Below, piece by piece: positions 7,582 to 14,637 of a DNA stretch of 24,461 nucleotides. The notes under the pieces are model-generated. The model had not been told where the DNA came from and ran no database searches. It saw only the letters and a program-made list of their open reading frames with translations. The stretch covers positions 1 through 24,461 of the forward strand of contig JBEIOK010000024.1 of NCBI GenBank assembly GCA_040377605.1, given 5' to 3'. Origin of the DNA: Solimonas sp040377605. Lineage in GTDB: Bacteria; Pseudomonadota; Gammaproteobacteria; Nevskiales; Nevskiaceae. A program made the position numbers and the translations under genes. Every line of letters starts with the position of its first letter. Position 1 is the stretch's first letter.

Positions 7582-8367
7582 ATGAAGCGTCGTCATTTGA
7601 TCATCGCCGGCGTGCTCAGCTTCGTGCTCGCACTGCTGACCCATGCACCGATCGCGACCCTTTACGGATGGGGGGTGCCGGGTTCGCCGCCCCCCGTGGT
7701 CGGGATGTCGGCTCTGAGCGGCACGCTGCTCTCGGGTCAGGCAGGTGCAGTAACGCTTCGCGGTCGTCCCGCGCTGACGGACCTGCAGTGGACGATGCAG
7801 CCGCTGTCGCTGCTGTGGGGTCGAGCCAGCTTCCGCATCGAGAGTCGTGATCCGCAACTGCTGTTCGATGCCCGGGTCGGCAGTGGACTGGGCGGCACCC
7901 GCATCCGCGATCTCAAGCTCAATGGCAGTCTGCGTGCACTGCTCGCGGCGGCGGGCCAGCCCTTTGTGCCAGTCGAAGGTCAGGTGGGCCTGGACCTGGC
8001 CCTGCTGAAGCTGGCTTCCGGCTGGCCGAGCCACGTCGACGGTACGCTGCGCCTGATGAATCTGTCATGGACATTGGCGCGCGATCCCCTGTCGCTGGGC
8101 GACTTCCAGGCCGAGCTGACCCGCGATGAAGACGACCTCTCCGCCCTGATCACCTCGCTGAGCGGGCCGCTGGATCTCAACGGCGACGCCCGGCTGCGTC
8201 CCGATCGCAGCTACGAGCTGCATCTGCAGCTGAAACCGAAACCAGAGGCCGCACCGATGGTGCTGAACCTGGTGCGCTCGCTGGGCCCGGCCGATGCACA
8301 GGGCTATCACCACATCCGCCGGCAGGGACAGTTCCCCGGCGGCACTGCCGCAGCGACACCGCCGTGA
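7582..8367 (+). CDS. gspN: Type II secretion protein GspN
   Basis: An accessory T2SS component found only in some systems, with unclear function. A 20-residue N-terminal hydrophobic segment (LIIAGVLSFVLALL) anchors or exports the protein. The rest is a periplasmic beta-rich domain with family-typical phrases: an LSGTLLSGQAG element, L..LQWTMQPLSLLWGR, the GSLRALL region, and a closing PLDLNGDARLRPDRSYEL. Length 261 residues. It ends in a four-base overlap with nudJ (GTGA), so the secretion operon probably continues into nudJ and mnmA. No gspC, D, E or F follows. Confidence 0.9.
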   Translation: MKRRHLIIAGVLSFVLALLTHAPIATLYGWGVPGSPPPVVGMSALSGTLLSGQAGAVTLRGRPALTDLQWTMQPLSLLWGRASFRIESRDPQLLFDARVGSGLGGTRIRDLKLNGSLRALLAAAGQPFVPVEGQVGLDLALLKLASGWPSHVDGTLRLMNLSWTLARDPLSLGDFQAELTRDEDDLSALITSLSGPLDLNGDARLRPDRSYELHLQLKPKPEAAPMVLNLVRSLGPADAQGYHHIRRQGQFPGGTAAATPP

Positions 8368-8807
8368 GCTGGATGCCGCATGTCGTGGTGGCCTGCCTGG
8401 TCGAGCGCCAGGGTCGTTTCCTGATCGTCGAGGAACGCATCAATGGCGAGCTCAAGCTCAACCAGCCTGCCGGACACTGGGAGGCGGGGGAAACCCTGAT
8501 CGAGGGCGCGCGCCGCGAGACGCTGGAGGAGACGCGCTGGCAGGTCGAGCCGACGCATCTGCTGGGCCTGTATCACTACGATCCGGCGGACCTCGACTAC
8601 GGCTTTTTGCGCGTCGCCTTCGTTGCCGAAGCCCTGCGTGAGCGACCTGAGCTTGCGTTGGATACCGGCATCGAGCGTGCCGTGTGGATGACGCGGGATG
8701 AGATCGCCGCGACCACGGCTCTGCACCGTAGTCCGATGGTCCTGCGCTGCGTCGACGATCATCTGGCGGGGCGGCGTTTTCCGCTGGACCTGATCGCCCA
8801 CCTCTGA
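8364..8807 (+). CDS. nudJ: Nudix phosphohydrolase NudJ-like
   Basis: A 147-residue Nudix hydrolase. E. coli NudJ hydrolyses nucleoside tri- and diphosphates and hydroxymethylpyrimidine pyrophosphate, and its gene also sits directly before mnmA, so orthology is supported by position. The Nudix box runs from Gly37 to about residue 60: Gly37, Glu43, Arg51-Glu52 and Glu55-Glu56 are in place, but Arg58 replaces the usual glycine (EETRW in place of EETGW). The metal-binding glutamates are intact. The GTG at 8364 overlaps the gspN stop; an ATG three codons later (8373) is an equally reasonable start. mnmA begins 13 bp downstream. Confidence 0.88.
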   Translation: MSWMPHVVVACLVERQGRFLIVEERINGELKLNQPAGHWEAGETLIEGARRETLEETRWQVEPTHLLGLYHYDPADLDYGFLRVAFVAEALRERPELALDTGIERAVWMTRDEIAATTALHRSPMVLRCVDDHLAGRRFPLDLIAHL

Positions 8808-8820
8808 GGGCGGGCGCACA

Positions 8821-9909
8821 ATGACGGCGGCACATGTAGTCGTGGGGTTGTCCGGCGGCGTCGATTCGTCTGTCTCGGCCTGGCGTCTCAAGGAGCAGGG
8901 TTACCGCGTGTCCGGACTGTTCATGGTCAACTGGACCGAAGACGAACAGGGCTACTGCACTGCCGCAGAAGACTTCCAGGACGCACGTCGCGTCTGCGAA
9001 GAACTCGACATTCCGCTGCACCGGGTTGATTTCTCGCGCGAGTACCGCGAGCGTGTGTTTGCCCGCTTTCTCGCCGACTACGCCGCCGGCAAGACGCCGA
9101 ATCCGGACGTGCTGTGCAATCGCGAGGTCAAGTTTCAGCCATTCCGCGAATACGCGCTGCGTCTGGGCGCGGATTTCATCGCAACCGGCCACTACGCCCG
9201 CATTCAGCACGCGACAGACGGTCCGCAGCTGCTGCGCGCCGAAGATGACAACAAGGATCAGACCTATTTTCTGGCGACCGTGGAACGCGCCCACCTGTCT
9301 CAGGTGCTGTTTCCGATCGGCGATCTGGACAAACCAGAAGTGCGCGATCTGGCGCGCAAAGCCGGCCTGCCGGTGCACCGCAAAAAGGACTCCACTGGCA
9401 TCTGCTTCATCGGCGAGCGCGAGTTCCGGGACTTTCTGGGCCGCTATCTGAAGCCGGATCCGGGGCCGATTCTAGACGACGCCGGCCATACGATCGGGCG
9501 GCATCAGGGACTGATGTACTACACGCTGGGACAGCGTCGCGGTCTGGGCGTGGGCGGCACCCGTGGCGCCAGCGAGGCCCCCTGGTATGTCATCGCCAAG
9601 GATGCAACACGCAACGCGCTGATCGCCTCACAGGATTCGGCGCATCCGCGACTCATGGCTTCGGCGCTGCAGGCGGTGAATTTCAACTGGCTGGCCGCGC
9701 CGCCGCCGCATGACCGGCCCCTGTTCGCCCGCATCCGCCATCGCCAGGCACTGCAGGCCTGCACCGTACAGGCAGACGGTGACACGGTAACCGTACGCTT
9801 CGCGCATCCCCAGCGTGCGGTGGTGCCAGGCCAGTTCTGCGTGCTCTACGACGGGACTCGCTGCCTGGGTGGCGGCGAGATCGACCGGGCGATCACCGTC
9901 GCCGGCTGA
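8821..9909 (+). CDS. mnmA: tRNA-specific 2-thiouridylase MnmA
   Basis: Catalyses 2-thiolation of U34 in the anticodon of Glu, Gln and Lys tRNAs, using ATP to activate the base and sulfur relayed from IscS by the Tus proteins. The PP-loop SGGVDSS lies at residues 11-17. The catalytic cysteines are both present: Cys99 in NPDVLCNREVKF and Cys195 in STGICFIGERE. GHYAR and LGQRRGLGVGG motifs are also intact. Length is 362 residues, as usual. A GAGGG-like site lies upstream of the ATG. It is likely the last gene of the gspG-to-mnmA run; the next gene faces it with only three bases between stop codons. Confidence 0.97.
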   Translation: MTAAHVVVGLSGGVDSSVSAWRLKEQGYRVSGLFMVNWTEDEQGYCTAAEDFQDARRVCEELDIPLHRVDFSREYRERVFARFLADYAAGKTPNPDVLCNREVKFQPFREYALRLGADFIATGHYARIQHATDGPQLLRAEDDNKDQTYFLATVERAHLSQVLFPIGDLDKPEVRDLARKAGLPVHRKKDSTGICFIGEREFRDFLGRYLKPDPGPILDDAGHTIGRHQGLMYYTLGQRRGLGVGGTRGASEAPWYVIAKDATRNALIASQDSAHPRLMASALQAVNFNWLAAPPPHDRPLFARIRHRQALQACTVQADGDTVTVRFAHPQRAVVPGQFCVLYDGTRCLGGGEIDRAITVAG

Positions 9910-9912
9910 TCC

Positions 9913-12090
9913 CTACTTCCTCTTGCTGCCGCCTTTCCCCTGCGGCTTCAGACCGCGGCGCTCGAGCAAGGGTTCGATGACCGGATCCCGACCCCGGAAC
10001 TCACGGTACAGGCCCATGGCATCCAGGCTGCCGCCGCGCGACAGCAGCGTGCGACGGAAGTGATCACCATTGGCGCGTGTCAATCCGCCATTCTCCTTGA
10101 ACCACTGCACGGTGTCCGCGTCCAGTACCTCGCTCCAGATATACGAGTAGTACCCGGCCGAATAGCCACCAGAAAACACATGCGCGAAATAGGTGCTGCG
10201 GTAGCGCGGCGGCACCGTCGACAGATCGACGCCCGCCTGACGCAGGGCCGCCGGTTCGAAAGTGCGCGAATCCGGCTGCGGCTGACCGGCGGTCAACTGG
10301 TGCCACGCCTGATCCAGCAGCGTTGCCGCGAGGTACTCGGTCGTCGCAAAGCCCTGATTGAACGGCTCAGCCGCCTTGACCTTGTCAACCAGTACCTGCG
10401 GCATCGGCTCGCCCGTCTCGTGGTGACGGGCATAGTTTGCGAGCACCTCCGGATACAGTGCCCACATCTCGTGTACCTGAGACGGGTATTCCACGAAGTC
10501 GCGCGGCACCGCAGTCCCCGAGAACAGCGGATAGCGGACCTGCGAGAACAGGCCATGCAGTGCGTGCCCGAACTCATGGAACAGCGTCGTCACCTCCTCC
10601 ATCGTCAGCAATGCCGGCTGACCCTCCGGAGGCTTGGGGACATTGAGATTGACCGACACCACGGCTCGTGCGTTCATCAATGTGGACTGACGCACCAGGC
10701 TGCTCATCCACGCTCCGCCCCGCTTGCTCTCGCGCGCGTGAAAATCCGCGTAGAACAGACCCAGTGCTGCGCCATCCGCATCGAAGACCTCGAAGACACG
10801 AACGTCCGGGTGATACACCGGCAGGTCGCTGCGTGGCTTGAACGTCAGGCCATACAGACGCTGTGAGAAGAAGAACACGCCGTCCTGTAGCACGCGGTCG
10901 AGCTGGAAGTACGGCTTGAGCGCCGTCTCGTCGAAGGCGTAGCGCTGCTTGCGGAGTTGTTCGCTGTAGTACGCCCAGTCCCAGGCCTCCAGCGAGATCG
11001 GCCGGCGCTTGGCGCGCTTGCTCTCCTCGGTGGCGAGCTTCTGCAACTCCGCGGCCTCCCGCTTGGCATTGGCAACCGCCGGCGGAACCAGCTGGTTCAG
11101 CAACTGCATCACCGCCTGCGGCGTTCGCGCGGTCTGCTCTTCAAGCTGATAGGCCGCATGGGTGGGATAGCCCAGCAGCGCGGCGCGCTCGGCGCGCAAC
11201 GTGGCAATCGTGGCCAGCACCAACTTGTTGTCGTACTGGTTGTCGTTGTTGCCACGACTGATCGATGCGAAGAACAGACGCTCGCGCAGATCGCGGTCCT
11301 GAAGGCTGCTCAGCGCCGCCTGTCCCGTGGGCAGTTGCAGATTGAACAGCCATTGACCGTCCAGACCCCGCGCCTTGGCCGCCTCGGCAGCGGCCGCGCG
11401 CGCATCCTCCGGCAGGCCCTCCAGCTGCGCCTCCCGCGTGACCACGACGGCGGAGGCGTTGGTGTCCGCAAGCAGGTTCTGCTGGAACTGCGTGGTCAGG
11501 GTCGACAGGTCTTCGTTGATGCGACGCAGCCGCTCCTTCTGCGTCTCGTCCAGCCGAGCGCCAGCCCGCACGAAATTCGTGTGGTAGCGCTCAAGCAGCC
11601 GGAGCGACTCGGCATCCAGACCCAGGGTCGACCGGCTCTCGTAGAGGTTGCGCACGCGTCCGTACAGCGCCGCATCCAGATAGATCGCGTCCTCATGCGC
11701 CGACAGCTGCGGCGCCAGCGTTTTCTGCAGGGCCTGGATCTGCGGATTGGTATGCGCGGAACTCAGGTTGAAGAACACCGTCGACACCCGATTCAGCAAC
11801 AGTCCCGACCGCTCCAGCGCCTCGATGGTATTGGCGAACGTCGGTGCCTGCGGATTCGCCGCAATGGCCGCCACCTCCGCGCGCTCAGCACGCATGCCCG
11901 CTTCGAATGCGGGCGCAAAATGCTCATCGCGAATCAGATCGAAGGGCGGCGCCCCATAGGGCAGCGTGCTCGGCGCATAAAACGGGTTGTCGGCCTTCAA
12001 GACGGGCTCCGGATCGGGCTGGCGGGGCGCTTGGGCGCAAGACAGCAACAACAGGCCCGGCAGCAGGGCCGGAATCCAGTTCTTGTACAT
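9913..12090 (-). CDS. dcp: Peptidyl-dipeptidase Dcp-like M3 metallopeptidase, lipoprotein
   Basis: A zinc metallopeptidase of family M3, which removes dipeptides from peptide C-termini (Dcp) or degrades oligopeptides. The zinc motif HEFGH is at about residues 505-509, followed by ALHGLFSQVRYP and VPRDFVEYPSQVHEMWALYPEV, whose glutamate is the third zinc ligand; these phrases are Dcp-like. The ATG at 12090 gives 725 residues and an N-terminus with a lipoprotein signal (LLLLSCAQ, Cys18), so the enzyme is probably anchored in the cell envelope, unlike cytoplasmic E. coli Dcp. The frame stays open 199 codons upstream, but that stretch overlaps the divergent gene and is not peptidase-like. It converges on mnmA. 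Confidence 0.92.
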   Translation of the reverse strand: MYKNWIPALLPGLLLLSCAQAPRQPDPEPVLKADNPFYAPSTLPYGAPPFDLIRDEHFAPAFEAGMRAERAEVAAIAANPQAPTFANTIEALERSGLLLNRVSTVFFNLSSAHTNPQIQALQKTLAPQLSAHEDAIYLDAALYGRVRNLYESRSTLGLDAESLRLLERYHTNFVRAGARLDETQKERLRRINEDLSTLTTQFQQNLLADTNASAVVVTREAQLEGLPEDARAAAAEAAKARGLDGQWLFNLQLPTGQAALSSLQDRDLRERLFFASISRGNNDNQYDNKLVLATIATLRAERAALLGYPTHAAYQLEEQTARTPQAVMQLLNQLVPPAVANAKREAAELQKLATEESKRAKRRPISLEAWDWAYYSEQLRKQRYAFDETALKPYFQLDRVLQDGVFFFSQRLYGLTFKPRSDLPVYHPDVRVFEVFDADGAALGLFYADFHARESKRGGAWMSSLVRQSTLMNARAVVSVNLNVPKPPEGQPALLTMEEVTTLFHEFGHALHGLFSQVRYPLFSGTAVPRDFVEYPSQVHEMWALYPEVLANYARHHETGEPMPQVLVDKVKAAEPFNQGFATTEYLAATLLDQAWHQLTAGQPQPDSRTFEPAALRQAGVDLSTVPPRYRSTYFAHVFSGGYSAGYYSYIWSEVLDADTVQWFKENGGLTRANGDHFRRTLLSRGGSLDAMGLYREFRGRDPVIEPLLERRGLKPQGKGGSKRK

Positions 12091-12119
12091 GCCAATCACT
12101 CCCGGATGACGATAGGTGA

Positions 12120-12134
12120 AAGCATGCCATGCTT
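12120..12134. repeat. 15-bp palindrome between divergent genes, possible operator
   Basis: AAGCATG, one central C, then CATGCTT: perfect 7-bp arms. It lies 30 bp upstream of the dcp-like start and about 83 bp upstream of the plus-strand gene. A compact perfect dyad in a 126-bp divergent gap is a reasonable candidate for a dimeric repressor site, but nothing identifies a regulator and it could be chance. Confidence 0.45.
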
Positions 12135-12216
12135 GGCCCCAGATCGGCGCCACGGGGTGACGATCCGTCCCTGCCGTCAGGTCTGGTTCAGCCGCCTGCG
12201 ACAGGCTAAACCTTTC

Positions 12217-13425
12217 ATGGGAATCATCGCTGCCCGCATGTCGCGTCCTCGGGATCCATCGCGTGTGTCTCTCGGCCTGTGTCTGGCACTGACGTTGCTG
12301 GTGCCAGGCATCCAGGCCTGCGCAGCGCGCGGCGGCACGCCCCCGACACTGCCCCCCGCCGCCGACGCCGAGCGCGAACCGGCGGCCCTCGGCGAGGACG
12401 CGCCGGGCGCGCTGGAACCGCAACCGCCGCCGCCCGCAGAGAGCGCCGAGATGCCCCCAACCGCCGAGGCCGAAACGGCCGAGAACGCCCAGGCGATGGC
12501 GCTGAGCCGTCGCACGGCCTGCGCCAGGGCTCCGAACGAGGCGCTGGTTCTCGTCGACGACACGCAGGCGCTGTTGGCGGAGACCAGCTGCCGGGCCGCG
12601 TTGTGGATCGATGGTCTGTTCGGGGACCGCGACGATCTGGATGCCGCCAAACGCACACACGGCTATCTGGAAACGTCGGTCCGCCATTCCGAATTTGACG
12701 GCACCGACCTGCGAACACGGCTGCGGGTGAAGTTCGAGCTTCCGAACGTCAAGGAGCGTCTTTCAGCATTCGTGGGACGCGAGGACGAAGAGGATTTCGT
12801 GCGGGGCCGCAGCGAGGGCTTCGCCCTGCGGTCGCAGTTTCCCCGGGTCGATGACGAGGAAGAATGGCTGGCCGGTCTAGGCTATTCGCTGCCGGACTCG
12901 AAGCGCCTGCGCGCCAACGTCAGGGTCGGTGCCGCCAGCCTGAGCAAGCCGCGCGTATTCGTCCAGGGCCGTCTGCACTACACGCTGTACTCCGATCCTG
13001 ACGACGTCGTGTACGCGCGCGCCACGCCATTCTGGAACAGTCGTATCGGCTTCGGGCTGACCACAGGCCTGGACTACAGCCACGTGCTCACGCCCACCCT
13101 GCTCGCGCGCTGGACCGGGGTAGGAACCGTCAGCGAAAAGACCGAGGGGTTCAACTGGCTGTCGGCGGTGATCCTCTATCAGAACCTCCGCGAGCAGCGC
13201 GCGATCGCCTACGAGGGGTTCGTGCGCGGCGAAACCCGGGCGCCGGAACCGCTCTACGAGTTCGGAGCCCGCGCGATCTACCGGCATCCCCTGGTCACGG
13301 ATCGGCTATACGGCGAGTTCATCGTCGGGTACAGCTTTCCGCGTACGGACCCAGACGCGGCGCGCGAGGGCTCCTATGAAGTCGGCTTTGGCCTGGAGCT
13401 GCCCTTTGGTCAGAATCGCGAATGA
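12217..13425 (+). CDS. Conserved hypothetical exported protein, probable outer-membrane beta-barrel
   Basis: Function unknown. The N-terminus has a basic stretch and a hydrophobic core (VSLGLCLALTLLVPG) ending at GIQAC, which could be a signal-peptidase-I site or a poor lipobox. An Ala/Pro/Glu-rich linker (about 45-105) follows. The C-terminal 270 residues alternate polar and hydrophobic residues with many aromatic, Gly and Asp turns (ARATPFWNSRIGFGLTTGLDYSHVL and similar, in several strands), suggesting a beta-barrel. The segment WIDGLFGDRD near residue 135 looks like a family signature. The ATG at 12217 gives 402 residues; an ATG at 12238 is possible. The frame is open far upstream only because of overlap with the dcp-like gene. 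Divergent from that gene. Confidence 0.75.
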   Translation: MGIIAARMSRPRDPSRVSLGLCLALTLLVPGIQACAARGGTPPTLPPAADAEREPAALGEDAPGALEPQPPPPAESAEMPPTAEAETAENAQAMALSRRTACARAPNEALVLVDDTQALLAETSCRAALWIDGLFGDRDDLDAAKRTHGYLETSVRHSEFDGTDLRTRLRVKFELPNVKERLSAFVGREDEEDFVRGRSEGFALRSQFPRVDDEEEWLAGLGYSLPDSKRLRANVRVGAASLSKPRVFVQGRLHYTLYSDPDDVVYARATPFWNSRIGFGLTTGLDYSHVLTPTLLARWTGVGTVSEKTEGFNWLSAVILYQNLREQRAIAYEGFVRGETRAPEPLYEFGARAIYRHPLVTDRLYGEFIVGYSFPRTDPDAAREGSYEVGFGLELPFGQNRE

Positions 13426-13450
13426 TCCCGACTCAGTGAAAGGAAACCCG

Positions 13451-14548
13451 ATGACGACGCAGACCACCGAAGTCCGTATCCGCAAGAACGATCTGCGTGA
13501 GGTCACGCTGGCGGAGGGGGCGATGCCGGCGCTGGCCTCCGGGGCTGTCCGTCTGAGGATCGAGCGATTCGCCCTGACCGCCAACAACATCACCTACGCC
13601 GCATTCGGTGAGGCGATGGCCTACTGGAATTTCTTTCCTACTGCGGCTGGTTTCGGTCTGCTGCCGGTCTGGGGCTTCGCCACGGTGGAGGCCAGCGACC
13701 ATTCGGAGATCTCGGTCGGCGAGCGGCTGTACGGTTACTTCCCGATGGCCCATCACGTCGATCTGCTGCCATCGCGTGTATCCGCGTCGGCCTTCATCGA
13801 TGTCAGCACCCACCGCGCGCAGATGCCTGCGGCGTATCAGCGTTACCGTCGCATCAGCGCAGACGCGCAGCACGACCCGTCGCAGGAGGACGAACAGGCC
13901 TTGGTGTGGCCCCTGTTCATGACCTCGTTCCTGATCGAGGATTTTCTCAACGAGCATGACCTGTTTGGTGCAGACACGATCATCCTGTCCAGCGCGTCCA
14001 GCAAGACCGCGCTCGGGATCGCGGCATGCGCCCGTCAACGCGCTGTTGCCGGCCGCCGCGTGCTGGGGCTCACCTCCGCTGCCAATCTGGCGTTCTGCCG
14101 CCGCACCGGCGACTACGACGACGTCCTGACCTACGAGCAGCTGACGCAGGTTCCGGCGCAGACCCATAGCGTCTTTGTCGACATGGCAGGCAATGGCCGG
14201 CTGCTGCACGACCTGCACCACCACTTCGGCGAGCATCTGCGCTACAGCTGCATGGTTGGCGGCACGCACTGGGAAGCTCGCGAGACCCAGCACGGCCTTC
14301 CCGGCGCCAAGCCGACCTTCTTTTTCGCGCCACACCACATCCGGAAGCGCCAACAGGACTGGGGTCCGGGCGGCGTCGATCAGCGCTTTGCCGAGGCCTG
14401 GGCCCGCTTCCTTCCCTCACTGCGACGCTGGCTGCGCATCCAGCGGACGGATGGCGCAACGGCGATCATCGCGGCCTACCGGGAGGTACTGGAGGGCCGT
14501 ATCGATCCTCAGGACGGGCTCATTCTCGGCTGGTCGGGCGACCGCTAA
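13451..14548 (+). CDS. DUF2855 family protein
   Basis: A 365-residue protein recognised as DUF2855, distantly related to medium-chain dehydrogenase/reductases; no enzyme activity is established. The N-terminal half is GroES-like (VRLRIERFALTANNITYAAFG, then an LPVWGFATVE...GERLYGYFPM stretch). A Rossmann-like half follows with TIILSSASSKTALGIAACAR and VLGLTSAANLAFC, in the place where MDR enzymes bind NAD(P)H, although the usual GxGxxG is not evident. A good ribosome site (AAAGGA at 13439-13444) supports the ATG at 13451; the frame extends 25 codons upstream into the preceding gene. It starts 25 bp after that gene and may be co-transcribed with it. Confidence 0.88.
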   Translation: MTTQTTEVRIRKNDLREVTLAEGAMPALASGAVRLRIERFALTANNITYAAFGEAMAYWNFFPTAAGFGLLPVWGFATVEASDHSEISVGERLYGYFPMAHHVDLLPSRVSASAFIDVSTHRAQMPAAYQRYRRISADAQHDPSQEDEQALVWPLFMTSFLIEDFLNEHDLFGADTIILSSASSKTALGIAACARQRAVAGRRVLGLTSAANLAFCRRTGDYDDVLTYEQLTQVPAQTHSVFVDMAGNGRLLHDLHHHFGEHLRYSCMVGGTHWEARETQHGLPGAKPTFFFAPHHIRKRQQDWGPGGVDQRFAEAWARFLPSLRRWLRIQRTDGATAIIAAYREVLEGRIDPQDGLILGWSGDR

Positions 14549-14596
14549 TCGGAAAGACCGCGGCGCTGGAGCGGGGCCGGCGCAATCGCAGGCGAC

Positions 14597-14614
14597 TTGC
14601 CACTACCGTGGCAA
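14597..14614. repeat. 18-bp perfect inverted repeat upstream of the AAA+ gene
   Basis: TTGCCAC, four bases (TACC), then GTGGCAA: 7-bp perfect arms, centred 32 bp before the ATG at 14638. It is not followed by a T run, so it is not a typical terminator for the DUF2855 gene. It could be an operator or an RNA hairpin in the leader of the AAA+ gene. The alternative GTG start at 14608 lies inside its right arm, which makes the ATG at 14638 more attractive. Confidence 0.55.
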
Positions 14615-14637
14615 CACCTTCTGTCGCGAGCCTGCGC

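Noticed and set aside
10957..12216. Upstream extension of the plus-strand frame leading into the barrel-like gene (822-codon open frame)
   Set aside because: It is antisense to the M3 peptidase, with Arg/Gln-rich composition typical of shadow frames in GC-rich DNA; the signal-like N-terminus begins at 12217 or 12238.
12091..12687. Upstream extension of the dcp-like frame (924-codon open frame)
   Set aside because: It overlaps the start of the divergent gene and has no peptidase character; the lipoprotein signal begins at 12090.
14586..14602. A sigma-54 promoter-like element on the minus strand (TGGCAAG-4-CTGC, GG-N10-GC spacing), overlapping the inverted repeat
   Set aside because: It points away from the AAA+ gene, antisense to the DUF2855 gene, and GG-N10-GC sites are frequent by chance in GC-rich DNA.
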